Part shown: positions 25,349-33,503 of the stretch, piece after piece | How the letters are laid out: each line of letters begins with the position of its first letter | Numbering within the stretch: the stretch's first letter is position 1 | From: Virgibacillus profundi | GTDB taxonomy: Bacteria; Bacillota; Bacilli; Bacillales; Amphibacillaceae | Length of the DNA stretch: 64,000 nt | Assembly: GCF_002287375.1 (NCBI RefSeq) | Contig: NZ_NPOA01000006.1 | Location: forward strand, 1 to 64,000 | Direction: 5' to 3' | Notes under the pieces: generated by a model | Database searches by the model: none | Told to the model about the DNA's origin: nothing | The model's input: the letters and a program-made list of their open reading frames with translations, nothing else | Made by a program: the position numbers and the translations under genes

Positions 25349-26335
25349 ATGATGTATAAAAAGATGATTAGTTTTATCGTCGTAATCGGTTTGCTTCTTG
25401 TCGTAAGCCTTTATTCGATGATAACCGGGAGTATTGAGATTACGGCAGGGGAATTGTTTAAGGGGCTCTTTACAGGCACCAATGAAAATGTAGAAATTAT
25501 TAAGGATTTACGCTTGCCACGGATTGTGATTGCACTATTTGCCGGGGCAGCCTTAGCGGTATCGGGTGTGCTCCTGCAAGCCGTCATGCGTAACCCATTG
25601 GCTGAGCCCGGGATTATCGGTGTATCATCTGGTGCAGGGTTTGCATCCATTATTATGATTACATTCTTTCCTACTTTATTTTTCTACACACCTTTATTTT
25701 CCTTTATCGGTGGAGCGATTGCCTTTTTACTCGTCTATATGTTCTCCTGGAAATCCGGACTCAATCCACTGCGAATGATTTTAATTGGTGTCGCCATCAA
25801 TGCGGTATTTACTGGATTAAGTGAATTAACCAGTTCGATGAATGCGAGCAGCATGATGTCCGGTATTTCTGTTACATCCTCAACACTTACGATGAAAACA
25901 TGGGATGACGTGCAAGTGATTGTCCTTTATGGTTCGATTGGACTTATACTGGCTTTCCTCGTTTATGCATGGTGTAACCATTTGGGACTGCGGGATAAAA
26001 CATTGAAAAATCTTGGGTTTAGCGTGAACCGGGCACGATTCGTTATTTCCATCATTGCTGTTTTGCTTGCATCTATTGCCACAGCTATAGCAGGTATGTT
26101 TACGTTTGTCGGACTGCTTATCCCACATATTGGGAGAGCGCTTGTTGGTAATGATCATAAACTGCTTATTCCGTTTTCGGCAGCAGCTGGGGCGTTGCTA
26201 ATCCTAACAGCAGATACATTGGGAAGAACGCTTTTCTCACCAATTGAAATTCCAGCCTCTATTATCGTGGCGGTCATTGGTGGACCATTCCTAATCTTCC
26301 TGCTTAGAAAGAGTGATCGTATTTATGGAAATTAA
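25349..26335 (+). CDS. isdF: Haem ABC transporter permease (IsdF-like)
   Basis: A 328-residue FecCD-family permease with nine or ten membrane segments. The family motifs RLPRIVIALFAGAALAVSGVLLQ and NPLAEPGIIGVSSGAGFA appear at residues 45-90, and FVGLLIPHIGRALVG near 250. It imports haem with the ATPase encoded next. Its stop overlaps the ATPase start. AAAGAGG precedes the ATG. Confidence 0.9.
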   Translation: MMYKKMISFIVVIGLLLVVSLYSMITGSIEITAGELFKGLFTGTNENVEIIKDLRLPRIVIALFAGAALAVSGVLLQAVMRNPLAEPGIIGVSSGAGFASIIMITFFPTLFFYTPLFSFIGGAIAFLLVYMFSWKSGLNPLRMILIGVAINAVFTGLSELTSSMNASSMMSGISVTSSTLTMKTWDDVQVIVLYGSIGLILAFLVYAWCNHLGLRDKTLKNLGFSVNRARFVISIIAVLLASIATAIAGMFTFVGLLIPHIGRALVGNDHKLLIPFSAAAGALLILTADTLGRTLFSPIEIPASIIVAVIGGPFLIFLLRKSDRIYGN

Positions 26336-27095
26336 GGATATTTCTTTTTCATATCAAGATAAAGTTAAACGTCTGCACCATGTAGAGGCAGAGATTACTA
26401 TAGGTCAAATTACTACGATTATTGGGCCGAATGGTTCTGGTAAGTCAACACTGCTTGGGGTTCTGACGAATAATCATCAGCCACAAGCTGGGCAAGTCAT
26501 CCTTGATGGGAAAGCGATCAATAAATATAAGCCGAAAGAACTTGCCAAAAAATTAGGCGTTGTGCACCAGCAAAACACGGCTCCAGCAGATATGACAGTG
26601 GAAAAACTTGTCCATTATGGACGCTTGCCACATAAAAATACATTCTCAGGGAAAGTCGACAAAGACGATGAGATGGTGGAGTGGGCGCTTGAATGTACAG
26701 GGTTGTATGAAAAACGTAATGATGCAATTGATACGTTATCCGGTGGTCAGCAGCAGCGTGTTTGGATTGCAATGGCACTTGCCCAGGACACACCATTTCT
26801 GTTTTTGGATGAACCAACCTCCAATTTAGATATTTATTATCAATATGAGATACTGGAGCTTGTTAAACAATTATGTGAAGAGCACGGCTTAACTATTGTT
26901 ATGGTTTTACATGATATCAATCAGGCAATTCAATATAGTCATCACATTATTGCGATGAAACAAGGAAAGCTGATCGAAAAGGGCAATCCGAAAAAGATAG
27001 TGACGAAACAAATGATCCAAGAGATTTACGGTGTGAATGTTGTTGTGAAAAATGATGATGATGTTGGTATGTACATTGTACCTTTAGGAATTTAA
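26325..27095 (+). CDS. ABC transporter ATPase for haem/iron uptake
   Basis: A 256-residue FepC/BtuD-type ATPase: Walker A GPNGSGKSTLL, the Q-loop, signature LSGGQQQRVWIAMALAQDTPFLFLDEP (split here only in description), and the H-loop VLHDINQAI. The ATG at 26325 overlaps the end of the permease gene by 11 bases. It powers the IsdE/IsdF importer. S. aureus has no dedicated isd ATPase, using FhuC instead; here the locus has its own, as in Listeria-type and Bacillus loci. Confidence 0.9.
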   Translation: MEIKDISFSYQDKVKRLHHVEAEITIGQITTIIGPNGSGKSTLLGVLTNNHQPQAGQVILDGKAINKYKPKELAKKLGVVHQQNTAPADMTVEKLVHYGRLPHKNTFSGKVDKDDEMVEWALECTGLYEKRNDAIDTLSGGQQQRVWIAMALAQDTPFLFLDEPTSNLDIYYQYEILELVKQLCEEHGLTIVMVLHDINQAIQYSHHIIAMKQGKLIEKGNPKKIVTKQMIQEIYGVNVVVKNDDDVGMYIVPLGI

Positions 27096-27125
27096 CTGAC
27101 TTGAAATAGACTGGGGTGACATTTG

Positions 27126-27896
27126 ATGAGTACAAAAATGAAGCGGATTCTATCTGTAACACTGACGGTTTTATGTTTGGGTGTGTTTATTTATGCAGCA
27201 TATGGACTTATTGATACCGCAATCGATTACTATAAAAACTGGAAAGTACTAAACAATGTCCAGGAAAAATTCTATGCAGCTGGTCCTGATGAGGTCGATG
27301 AGAGTGTAATTGACAGTAATTCCGATTCCATCCGTTCAGGGTTTGATATCCTGCTAAAAGAAAATGAGGATCTTGTCGGCTGGATTACGATAGAGGATAC
27401 ACAAATTGATTACCCCATCCTGAAAGCAGACAATAATGTCGAATATTTAACACAAGGTTTTTATAAAGAGGACAACATTGCTGGTAGTATTTTTATGGAT
27501 TTTCGCAATGACGTTGAAACTCCTGGTCTAAATACGATTGTCTATGGACATCGAATGAAAGATGGTTCCATGTTTGAACAACTAGAGAAGTATCAGGATA
27601 AGGACTTTTTTAAGAGCCATCAAACATTCCAATTTGATACATTGTATGATAGTTATGAAGCAGAGATTTTTGCTGTTTACAATACCACGACTGATTTTAA
27701 TTATATACAAACTGATTTTGCAAGTGATGCAGCGTATGAACAGCTGCTTACAAGAACTAAAGAGGAATCCATGTATGAAACAGATGTGGAAGTGAGTGCA
27801 AGAGACCAGATTATTACATTGTCAACATGTGATTATGAACTTGATGATCATGATGGAAGGTTGGTAGTGCAGGCGAAGTTGGTGAAGAAGGGGTAA
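27126..27896 (+). CDS. srtB: Class B sortase
   Basis: A 256-residue membrane-anchored transpeptidase that attaches the NPxTG proteins to peptidoglycan. One N-terminal membrane segment (residues 8-28), then the sortase beta-barrel. The catalytic triad is visible: His142 (YGHRMKDGS), Cys235 (TLSTCDYE) and Arg245 (GRLVVQAKL). The TLSTC motif and the length are those of class B. The expected substrates, NPKTG and NPQTG proteins, are 4-6 kb upstream in the same locus. It follows the ATPase by 30 bp. Confidence 0.92.
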   Translation: MSTKMKRILSVTLTVLCLGVFIYAAYGLIDTAIDYYKNWKVLNNVQEKFYAAGPDEVDESVIDSNSDSIRSGFDILLKENEDLVGWITIEDTQIDYPILKADNNVEYLTQGFYKEDNIAGSIFMDFRNDVETPGLNTIVYGHRMKDGSMFEQLEKYQDKDFFKSHQTFQFDTLYDSYEAEIFAVYNTTTDFNYIQTDFASDAAYEQLLTRTKEESMYETDVEVSARDQIITLSTCDYELDDHDGRLVVQAKLVKKG

Positions 27897-27971
27897 TGGT
27901 TGGCTGTCTTATTGAGCAGTGGAATTAAAAATATGCCAGTAGTTCATAAACTAGCTTTAAGTGTTGAAGAC

Positions 27972-28026
27972 AAAAGAGGCCGGCAGTAAAACAGAAGGAA
28001 TTCTGATTAACTGCGGGTCTTTTGTT
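27972..28026 (+). terminator. Terminator at the end of the Isd locus
   Basis: CAAAAGAGGCCGGCAGT and ACTGCGGGTCTTTTG pair with one mismatch region around an inner GAA-GGAATTC loop, followed by TTATG. Confidence 0.7.
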
Positions 28027-28829
28027 ATGTAAAACATTAAAAATAAAATCTAGTATGATGAAATTTGTCGAATTACTAAGTTCTTTACTCCTATTTCTAG
28101 TTAATTAGTATTATCTGCATATTATATACAGTATATTTTGTCGAGAAAACAGAAAAATCCAATATGTTTGGAGTTTTTAAAGGATATAGAAGGTTTTTAA
28201 AAGGATAAGCTACATTTCACCTCTAATACGGTGAAATATGCTGATTAATCAAAGAATATGCTAGATTATCAGATTTGTTCTTATTTTATTATTCCTCTAT
28301 ACTTTTATAGTAGCCTTATGCCTTCCACTCTAAATAAGGATTAAATGTATATCCTTCTAGGTCAAAATAAGTATCCTCAACCAACCAGAAAAAACTATAA
28401 TGTAGCATAAAATACTTCTACATTATGTTTTACTAAATAATATATTGATTTCTACTATTCTATTATTAATAAAAAAATCAATGAAAAGTTTTTAAAAGGT
28501 TGTTGTTAAAAACAAGGGAGATGAATATAAGGTTCATAAAATGAATGAGTATTCATTTTGCTCAGTATTTCACATGCATTCCAGGATATGCAAAACGTTG
28601 TTTGGATATTGTTATCCTTTATAAACAGTAATCTAAAATGAACTATTGACTGGAAGTAAATTTGTAAATAAAGGATAAGTGCTAGAATCCTATAAAAGTG
28701 TAAAATTTACATAATATAATCTAATTGAGTACTTTTGGTATTTTGTATTAAGAGTGAACTATTGCAACATTGTTGTAGACAAAATAGTTTTTGAAGGTAA
28801 TAAAGAAACAACAGAGGGAGGATAATTAC
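28027..28829. other. 800-bp AT-rich gap between srtB and opuCA; no gene recognised
   Basis: It contains near-identical AT-rich pieces (TTTTTAAAGGATA, TTTTTAAAAGGATA around 28174-28206), the palindrome at 28538-28559, TATAAT at 28715 and the 11-bp palindrome CAACATTGTTG at 28765. Short open stretches around the palindrome have no family resemblance. Probably the promoter region of opuC plus decayed DNA. Confidence 0.5.
28538..28559. promoter_or_regulatory. Palindrome resembling a TetR-type FadR operator
   Basis: AAAATGAAT-GAGT-ATTCATTTT has perfect 9-bp arms. Its core ATGAATGAGTATTCATT matches the B. subtilis FadR (TetR-family) consensus TGAATGAnTAnTCATTCA except at the right end. It lies 290 bp before opuCA, with no gene of fatty-acid breakdown nearby. 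Confidence 0.4.
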
Positions 28830-29966
28830 TTGATTGAACTTAAAAATGTAAAAAAAGAGTATGATAATGGTTTCGTAGCATTAAAAAATATTAACTTACA
28901 TTGTAATGAAGGGGAAATCACCGCACTTATCGGCCCTAGTGGTTGTGGTAAAACGACGCTGATGAAGCTCATTAATCGGTTAGATAACCCAACGAAGGGC
29001 AGCGTTTCGATTAAAGGTAAGGATATTTCGAAGATCGACCCGGTTGAATTAAGAAGAAGTATAGGATATGTCATTCAACAAATTGGATTATTTCCACATA
29101 TGAATATTGCCCGAAATGTAGGGACTGTCCCCAAGCTACTTAAATGGGATAAAGAACGTATAAAGAATCGTGTAGATGAACTATTGGAGTTGGTGTCTCT
29201 TGATCCTGAAATTTATCGTGAAAGATTTCCATCCGAACTAAGTGGTGGACAACAGCAACGAATTGGGGTAATACGAGCTCTTGCTGCTGAACCCTCGGTT
29301 ATTCTCATGGACGAACCATTTAGTGCCCTTGATCCTATCAGCCGTGAACAGTTGCAGGATGAACTTGTCCGACTACAAAGAGAAATAAAAAAGTCAATTG
29401 TTTTCGTTACGCATGATATGGATGAAGCATTAAAAATTGCTGATAGAATTGTATTAATGAAAAGCGGTGAAATAGTTCAGCATGGCACACCTGAAGAAAT
29501 ATTACGCCACCCGGCTAATGCGTTTGTTGAAGAGTTTATTGGTCAAAAAAGATTGGAAAGATTTCAGGATATTCCTCCAGTAAGTCAGGTAATGGTCAAG
29601 CGTCCTATTACGGTAACACCAAATCGTGGTCTTGCAGAATCGATGAGGATAATGGAAGACAAAAAAGTGGACTCACTTATTGTAGTTGATGAAATGAACC
29701 ATCTTTTAGGATATATTACTGTGTTTGACGTTGTGAAGGCATATTCAAACGAGTATGCCCTTGTAAAACATATCATGCATTCATTTAATACTACAGTAGA
29801 GCCAGATACATTGCTTCCAGATGCGATTCAGTTAATGACTGAATTGCAAACCCCTTATCTACCTGTTGTGAAGGAAAAAGGAATTTTGGAAGGATTACTT
29901 ACACGAGGCAGTATTGTAGGTTTTATAGGTAGTGCTTACCCATCTATAAAAGAAGGTGCAGTTTAA
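28830..29966 (+). CDS. opuCA: OpuC glycine betaine/carnitine/choline ABC transporter ATPase
   Basis: A 378-residue ATPase, the length of B. subtilis OpuCA. The ABC part carries Walker A GPSGCGKTTLMKL, signature LSGGQQQRIGV and Walker B VILMDEP, ending about residue 235. Two CBS domains follow (about 250-375), as in OpuA/OpuC ATPases, where they sense ionic strength. I take TTG 28830 as start: GAGGGAGG lies about ten bases upstream and the next residue is the normal IELKNVKKEY. Energises uptake of compatible solutes under high osmolarity. First gene of opuCA-CB-CC-CD. Confidence 0.92.
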   Translation: MIELKNVKKEYDNGFVALKNINLHCNEGEITALIGPSGCGKTTLMKLINRLDNPTKGSVSIKGKDISKIDPVELRRSIGYVIQQIGLFPHMNIARNVGTVPKLLKWDKERIKNRVDELLELVSLDPEIYRERFPSELSGGQQQRIGVIRALAAEPSVILMDEPFSALDPISREQLQDELVRLQREIKKSIVFVTHDMDEALKIADRIVLMKSGEIVQHGTPEEILRHPANAFVEEFIGQKRLERFQDIPPVSQVMVKRPITVTPNRGLAESMRIMEDKKVDSLIVVDEMNHLLGYITVFDVVKAYSNEYALVKHIMHSFNTTVEPDTLLPDAIQLMTELQTPYLPVVKEKGILEGLLTRGSIVGFIGSAYPSIKEGAV

Positions 29967-30632
29967 ATGAATGATTATGGATATTTATCGGTCTTTTATG
30001 AACGTATGCCGGATTTACTCAGTAAGCTTTACGAACATATTTATTTAACCGGGATCTCCGTTTTCTTTGGCTGTTTGGTAGCAATTCCATTAGGGATTTT
30101 CTTGGTAAAAACCTCAACACAGTGGGTAAAATCGATAACATTTAATGTAATTAATGTTTTTCAAGCTATTCCAAGTTTAGCGTTACTAGCAATGATTGCT
30201 ACCGTGCTAGGTTTCGGAATAGAATCAGCCATTATGGCATTGTTTTTATATTCTTTAATGCCAATTTTAAAAAACACATATGCGGGTTTTGATTCCATTG
30301 ACCCTCAAATAAAGCAATCTGCGGAAGGGATGGGTTATAGTCCAATGCAAAAATTAATGCAGATTGAATTTCCCCTAGCCCTTCCTTATATTATGTCAGG
30401 TATTCGACTTACTACCGTTTATATTGTCAGTTGGGCAGTATTGGCCGGATTAATTGGTGGTGGAGGCTTAGGTGAATTGATTCTCGCATCCTTGTCACTG
30501 AACGACAAACCTCTTGTCATCGCAAGTTCTGTTATGGCAATGTTACTGGCTTTAGCTGCTGACTTTATTCTAGGAAGATTGGAGAAATTGTTCTTAAATA
30601 AAGGTCGAGTAGAAAAACAACATCAAACTTAA
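29967..30632 (+). CDS. opuCB: OpuC transporter permease
   Basis: A 221-residue inner-membrane permease with about six helices and the family EAA loop (SIDPQIKQSAEGMGYSPMQKL) facing the ATPase. Its ATG follows the opuCA stop directly. A second, similar permease (opuCD) ends the operon; the two probably form a heterodimeric channel. Confidence 0.9.
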   Translation: MNDYGYLSVFYERMPDLLSKLYEHIYLTGISVFFGCLVAIPLGIFLVKTSTQWVKSITFNVINVFQAIPSLALLAMIATVLGFGIESAIMALFLYSLMPILKNTYAGFDSIDPQIKQSAEGMGYSPMQKLMQIEFPLALPYIMSGIRLTTVYIVSWAVLAGLIGGGGLGELILASLSLNDKPLVIASSVMAMLLALAADFILGRLEKLFLNKGRVEKQHQT

Positions 30633-30648
30633 AATACGGAGGATTCCA

Positions 30649-31536
30649 ATGAAGAAAAAATTAACTATTTTTATATTATTATTGTTGATCTTTGTCCTTT
30701 CAGCATGTTCAGGAGGGGACAAGCTTATTGTCGGAACTCAAACATATTCAGAAACAAAAACAATGGGCTATATGTATAAAGAATTAATTGAGGCTAATAC
30801 GGATTTGTCAGTAGAAGTAAAGACTGATATGGCGACAGATACCCTGGTATTAGAATCGATGATGAGTGATGAATTAGAAATTGCTACAACGTATACTGGT
30901 ACGGCATTATCAAGTTTCTTTGATATAGAAAACCCGAGGGATCGTGAGGGCACAATGAAACAAACCCAAAATGACTTTTCTGAAGAATACAACATAAAAG
31001 TTTATGATGCACTTGGGTTTGCCAATACGTACGCATTGGCTGTAACACAAGAGTTTGCTGATGAACACAACCTTAACACCGTTTCCGATTTAAAAAGTAT
31101 TGCGGGTGATTTAACTTTTGGTTCAGATACAAGTTGGTTAGAACGTAAAGGTGATGATGGATATGCTGCTTTTACAGAGCTGTATGGTTTTGAATTTGGT
31201 GACGCATCTCCAATGAGTCCAACGCTTGTGTATGATGCTTTGAAAAATAATGATATGGACGTTGTATTGGCATATTCAACAGATGCTCGTATTGATACTT
31301 ATAATCTAAAGACACTAGAAGATGACATGCAATTTTTCCCACCATATGATGCTTCTTCTTATGTTAAGCAGGAAACACTGGATGAATACCCAGAATTAGA
31401 TGAAATCTTCAGTCAGTTAGTGGGGAAAATTGATCTTGATACAATTAGAAAATTAAACCGTAAAGTAGATGTTGACGGTGAAGAACCTCATGATGTAGCT
31501 ATCGAGTATCTTAAGGAGCAAGGACTGCTAGAATAG
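30649..31536 (+). CDS. opuCC: OpuC substrate-binding lipoprotein
   Basis: A 295-residue lipoprotein: signal peptide ending FVLSACSGG, then a two-lobe choline/betaine-binding fold (IVGTQTYSETKTMGYMYKE, LEIATTYTGTALSSFF, LAYSTDARI). It binds the osmolyte outside the membrane and delivers it to OpuCB/CD. It lacks the OpuAC-type Trp cage and so is unrelated to the duplicated binding proteins at 6 and 10 kb. Confidence 0.9.
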   Translation: MKKKLTIFILLLLIFVLSACSGGDKLIVGTQTYSETKTMGYMYKELIEANTDLSVEVKTDMATDTLVLESMMSDELEIATTYTGTALSSFFDIENPRDREGTMKQTQNDFSEEYNIKVYDALGFANTYALAVTQEFADEHNLNTVSDLKSIAGDLTFGSDTSWLERKGDDGYAAFTELYGFEFGDASPMSPTLVYDALKNNDMDVVLAYSTDARIDTYNLKTLEDDMQFFPPYDASSYVKQETLDEYPELDEIFSQLVGKIDLDTIRKLNRKVDVDGEEPHDVAIEYLKEQGLLE

Positions 31537-31548
31537 GAGGTTTTTTAA

Positions 31549-32181
31549 ATGGAATTCATATCTAACTTTTTTAGCTATGTCGTTGATAATTGGGCCCATC
31601 TCGCTTCTTTAACTTTGGATCATATCTTAATGGTGGTAATTGGATTGATTTTGGCGCTAATTGTTGGGATTCCACTTGGAATTCTTTGTGCTAAAAATGA
31701 AAAATTAGCAAAAGTCATTTTAGCTACGGTTAGCATTATTCAGGTATTCCCAAGTATTGCACTGCTTGGAATATTAATGGTATTTTTTGGTCTTGGTTTT
31801 AAAACAGTAATTGTCGGGTTGTTTTTATATTCACTTTTACCGATTGTTCGTAATACGTATGTTGGGTTAAGAGAAGTGGATGAAAACATCTCTGAAGCTG
31901 GAAAAGGTGTAGGAATGACAATTACTCAACTTCTGTTAAAAGTGCAACTACCTCTTTCTTTACCATTTTTACTTGCCGGTATCCGTGTAGCTGCGGTTAT
32001 TGCGGTTGGAGTTGCAACACTTGCACCTTTCATTGGAGGAGATGGATTAGGTAGAGATATCCTTGCGGGCATTAACACAAGGCAACCAGTGAAAATTTTT
32101 AGTGGTGCGATAATTGCTGCCATTCTTGCTATCATTGCCGATGTGACTCTTGGAAGGACACAGGAACGTTTGGAACATTGA
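31549..32181 (+). CDS. opuCD: OpuC transporter permease, second subunit
   Basis: A 210-residue permease like opuCB, with the EAA loop VDENISEAGKGVGMTITQLL. AGGAGG precedes the ATG. Last gene of the operon, before a strong terminator. Confidence 0.9.
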   Translation: MEFISNFFSYVVDNWAHLASLTLDHILMVVIGLILALIVGIPLGILCAKNEKLAKVILATVSIIQVFPSIALLGILMVFFGLGFKTVIVGLFLYSLLPIVRNTYVGLREVDENISEAGKGVGMTITQLLLKVQLPLSLPFLLAGIRVAAVIAVGVATLAPFIGGDGLGRDILAGINTRQPVKIFSGAIIAAILAIIADVTLGRTQERLEH

Positions 32182-32225
32182 GAGAGTAGTACAACTGATT
32201 AAGATTTACCTTTTCATATGGAATA

Positions 32226-32271
32226 AAAACTATTTTCCGTATTCCTAGAATCGGAAAATAGTTCTTTTTTA
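32226..32271 (+). terminator. Terminator of the opuC operon
   Basis: AACTATTTTCCG pairs with CGGAAAATAGTT, followed by CTTTTTTAC. Confidence 0.85.
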
Positions 32272-32293
32272 CACTGATAGGAAAGTATAACTT

Positions 32294-32362
32294 TGTTAGG
32301 AAATCAGTATAAGTGCAACTAAGGCTTTCGCCATTAATGCTTGGCGATAAGCCAAGTTTTCT
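32294..32362. repeat. 70-bp palindromic repeat, copy 1
   Basis: Shares AAATCAGTATAAGTGC..., GGCTTTCGCCATTAA and GCTTGGCGATAAGCC with the inverted copy at 42121-42188. The middle forms a hairpin: GGCTTTCGCC with GGCGATAAGCC. The rest of the gap to 32461 shows no gene. Confidence 0.85.
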
Positions 32363-32461
32363 AAAGAAAGATAAAAAAACTGAGACTACTACAGTCTATT
32401 AAATTGATAGAGTCTGAGCCACTAAGGAAGGTCTAAAACATAATATATGAGGAGGTTTCTC

Positions 32462-33421
32462 TTGAAAGTAGTAATTACTGACTATAATAAGATGGAATTT
32501 GAAGAAGAAAAAAGAGTTTTTGAATCAGTTGGTGCTAAACTTGAAATAGCCCAATGCAGGACAGAGGATGAAGTTATTGAGGCATCCCTTGGTGCAACTG
32601 GTTTAATTAATTCAGAAATTCCGATTACACGAAAGATTATTGAATCACTACCCGAATTAAAGGTAATTGCAAAATACAGTATTGGGGTCGATAACATTGA
32701 TGTGGAGGCGGCAACTGAAAATAATGTTTTTGTAGCAAATGTACCGGATTATTGTCAGGAAGAAGTTTCAAATCATGCCCTTGCACTCATCATGACTTTA
32801 ACCCGGAAAATAGTCTCGTTAAATCAATCAGTAAAGCAAGGAAAATGGTCCTTCCATGAAGGGGTTCCTTTACACCGGTTTAGCACACAAACTGTGGGCT
32901 TAATAAGTTATGGAAGTATTGCCCGTAATTTGTCAAAAAAATTGACGGCAATAGGCTTTAAAGTGATTGCTTACGATCCCTACTACCAAAGTGCTAATCA
33001 AGAGACGAATGTCGAACTTGTTTCCCTTGAAGAATTAATGGGACGATCTGATGTGATAAGTATTCACTCTCCTCTAATAAAAGAGACTTACCATCTGGTA
33101 AATAAAGAAGTTTTAGAACTAGCAAAACCGGGTGCCATCATAATAAATACTGGAAGAGGATCGGTAATTAATGAAGCCGATTTAATTAATGCCCTGAAAA
33201 CAGGGGAAATTTCAGGAGCTGGACTTGATGTTTTAGAGCAAGAGCCAATGGATGTAAGTAATCCATTGTTATCAATGGAAAATGTTATTTTAACTCCTCA
33301 CATAGCTTTTTATACAGAGGAATCAATTCAGGAATTAAAAAGAAAGACTGCTTTAAATATTGTGGATGTTCTGCAAGGAGGAAAACCAAGATATCTTGTA
33401 AACAACCTAATCAAAATATAA
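32462..33421 (+). CDS. D-isomer-specific 2-hydroxyacid dehydrogenase
   Basis: A 319-residue NAD(P)-dependent dehydrogenase interconverting a 2-hydroxyacid and a 2-oxoacid. The NAD-binding domain follows the family plan, with TVGLISYGSIARNLSKKL (Ser in place of the usual central Gly of GxGxxG, giving G-x-S rather than G-x-G), the catalytic Arg in TGRGSVINEADL, Glu in LDVLEQEP and His in LTPHIAFYT. The start is TTG 32462 after GAGGAGG. C-terminal-binding-protein-like members share this form. It precedes a ThDP enzyme and an aldehyde dehydrogenase. Confidence 0.85.
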   Translation: MKVVITDYNKMEFEEEKRVFESVGAKLEIAQCRTEDEVIEASLGATGLINSEIPITRKIIESLPELKVIAKYSIGVDNIDVEAATENNVFVANVPDYCQEEVSNHALALIMTLTRKIVSLNQSVKQGKWSFHEGVPLHRFSTQTVGLISYGSIARNLSKKLTAIGFKVIAYDPYYQSANQETNVELVSLEELMGRSDVISIHSPLIKETYHLVNKEVLELAKPGAIIINTGRGSVINEADLINALKTGEISGAGLDVLEQEPMDVSNPLLSMENVILTPHIAFYTEESIQELKRKTALNIVDVLQGGKPRYLVNNLIKI

Positions 33422-33503
33422 GGATTGACTTTTTTGTCATGGTACCGTTTTGTCCGATAAACCACTATTACATAATTAATGAATAATCAAGGGGGAAATA
33501 ACA

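Noticed and set aside
28520-28640. Small genes overlapping the palindrome before opuCA
   Set aside because: Two short frames start from ATGs within the palindrome, but codon content and length are as expected by chance.
32363-32461. T-box leader before the hydroxyacid dehydrogenase
   Set aside because: No conserved T-box sequence or terminator; only a weak AGACT/AGTCT pairing.
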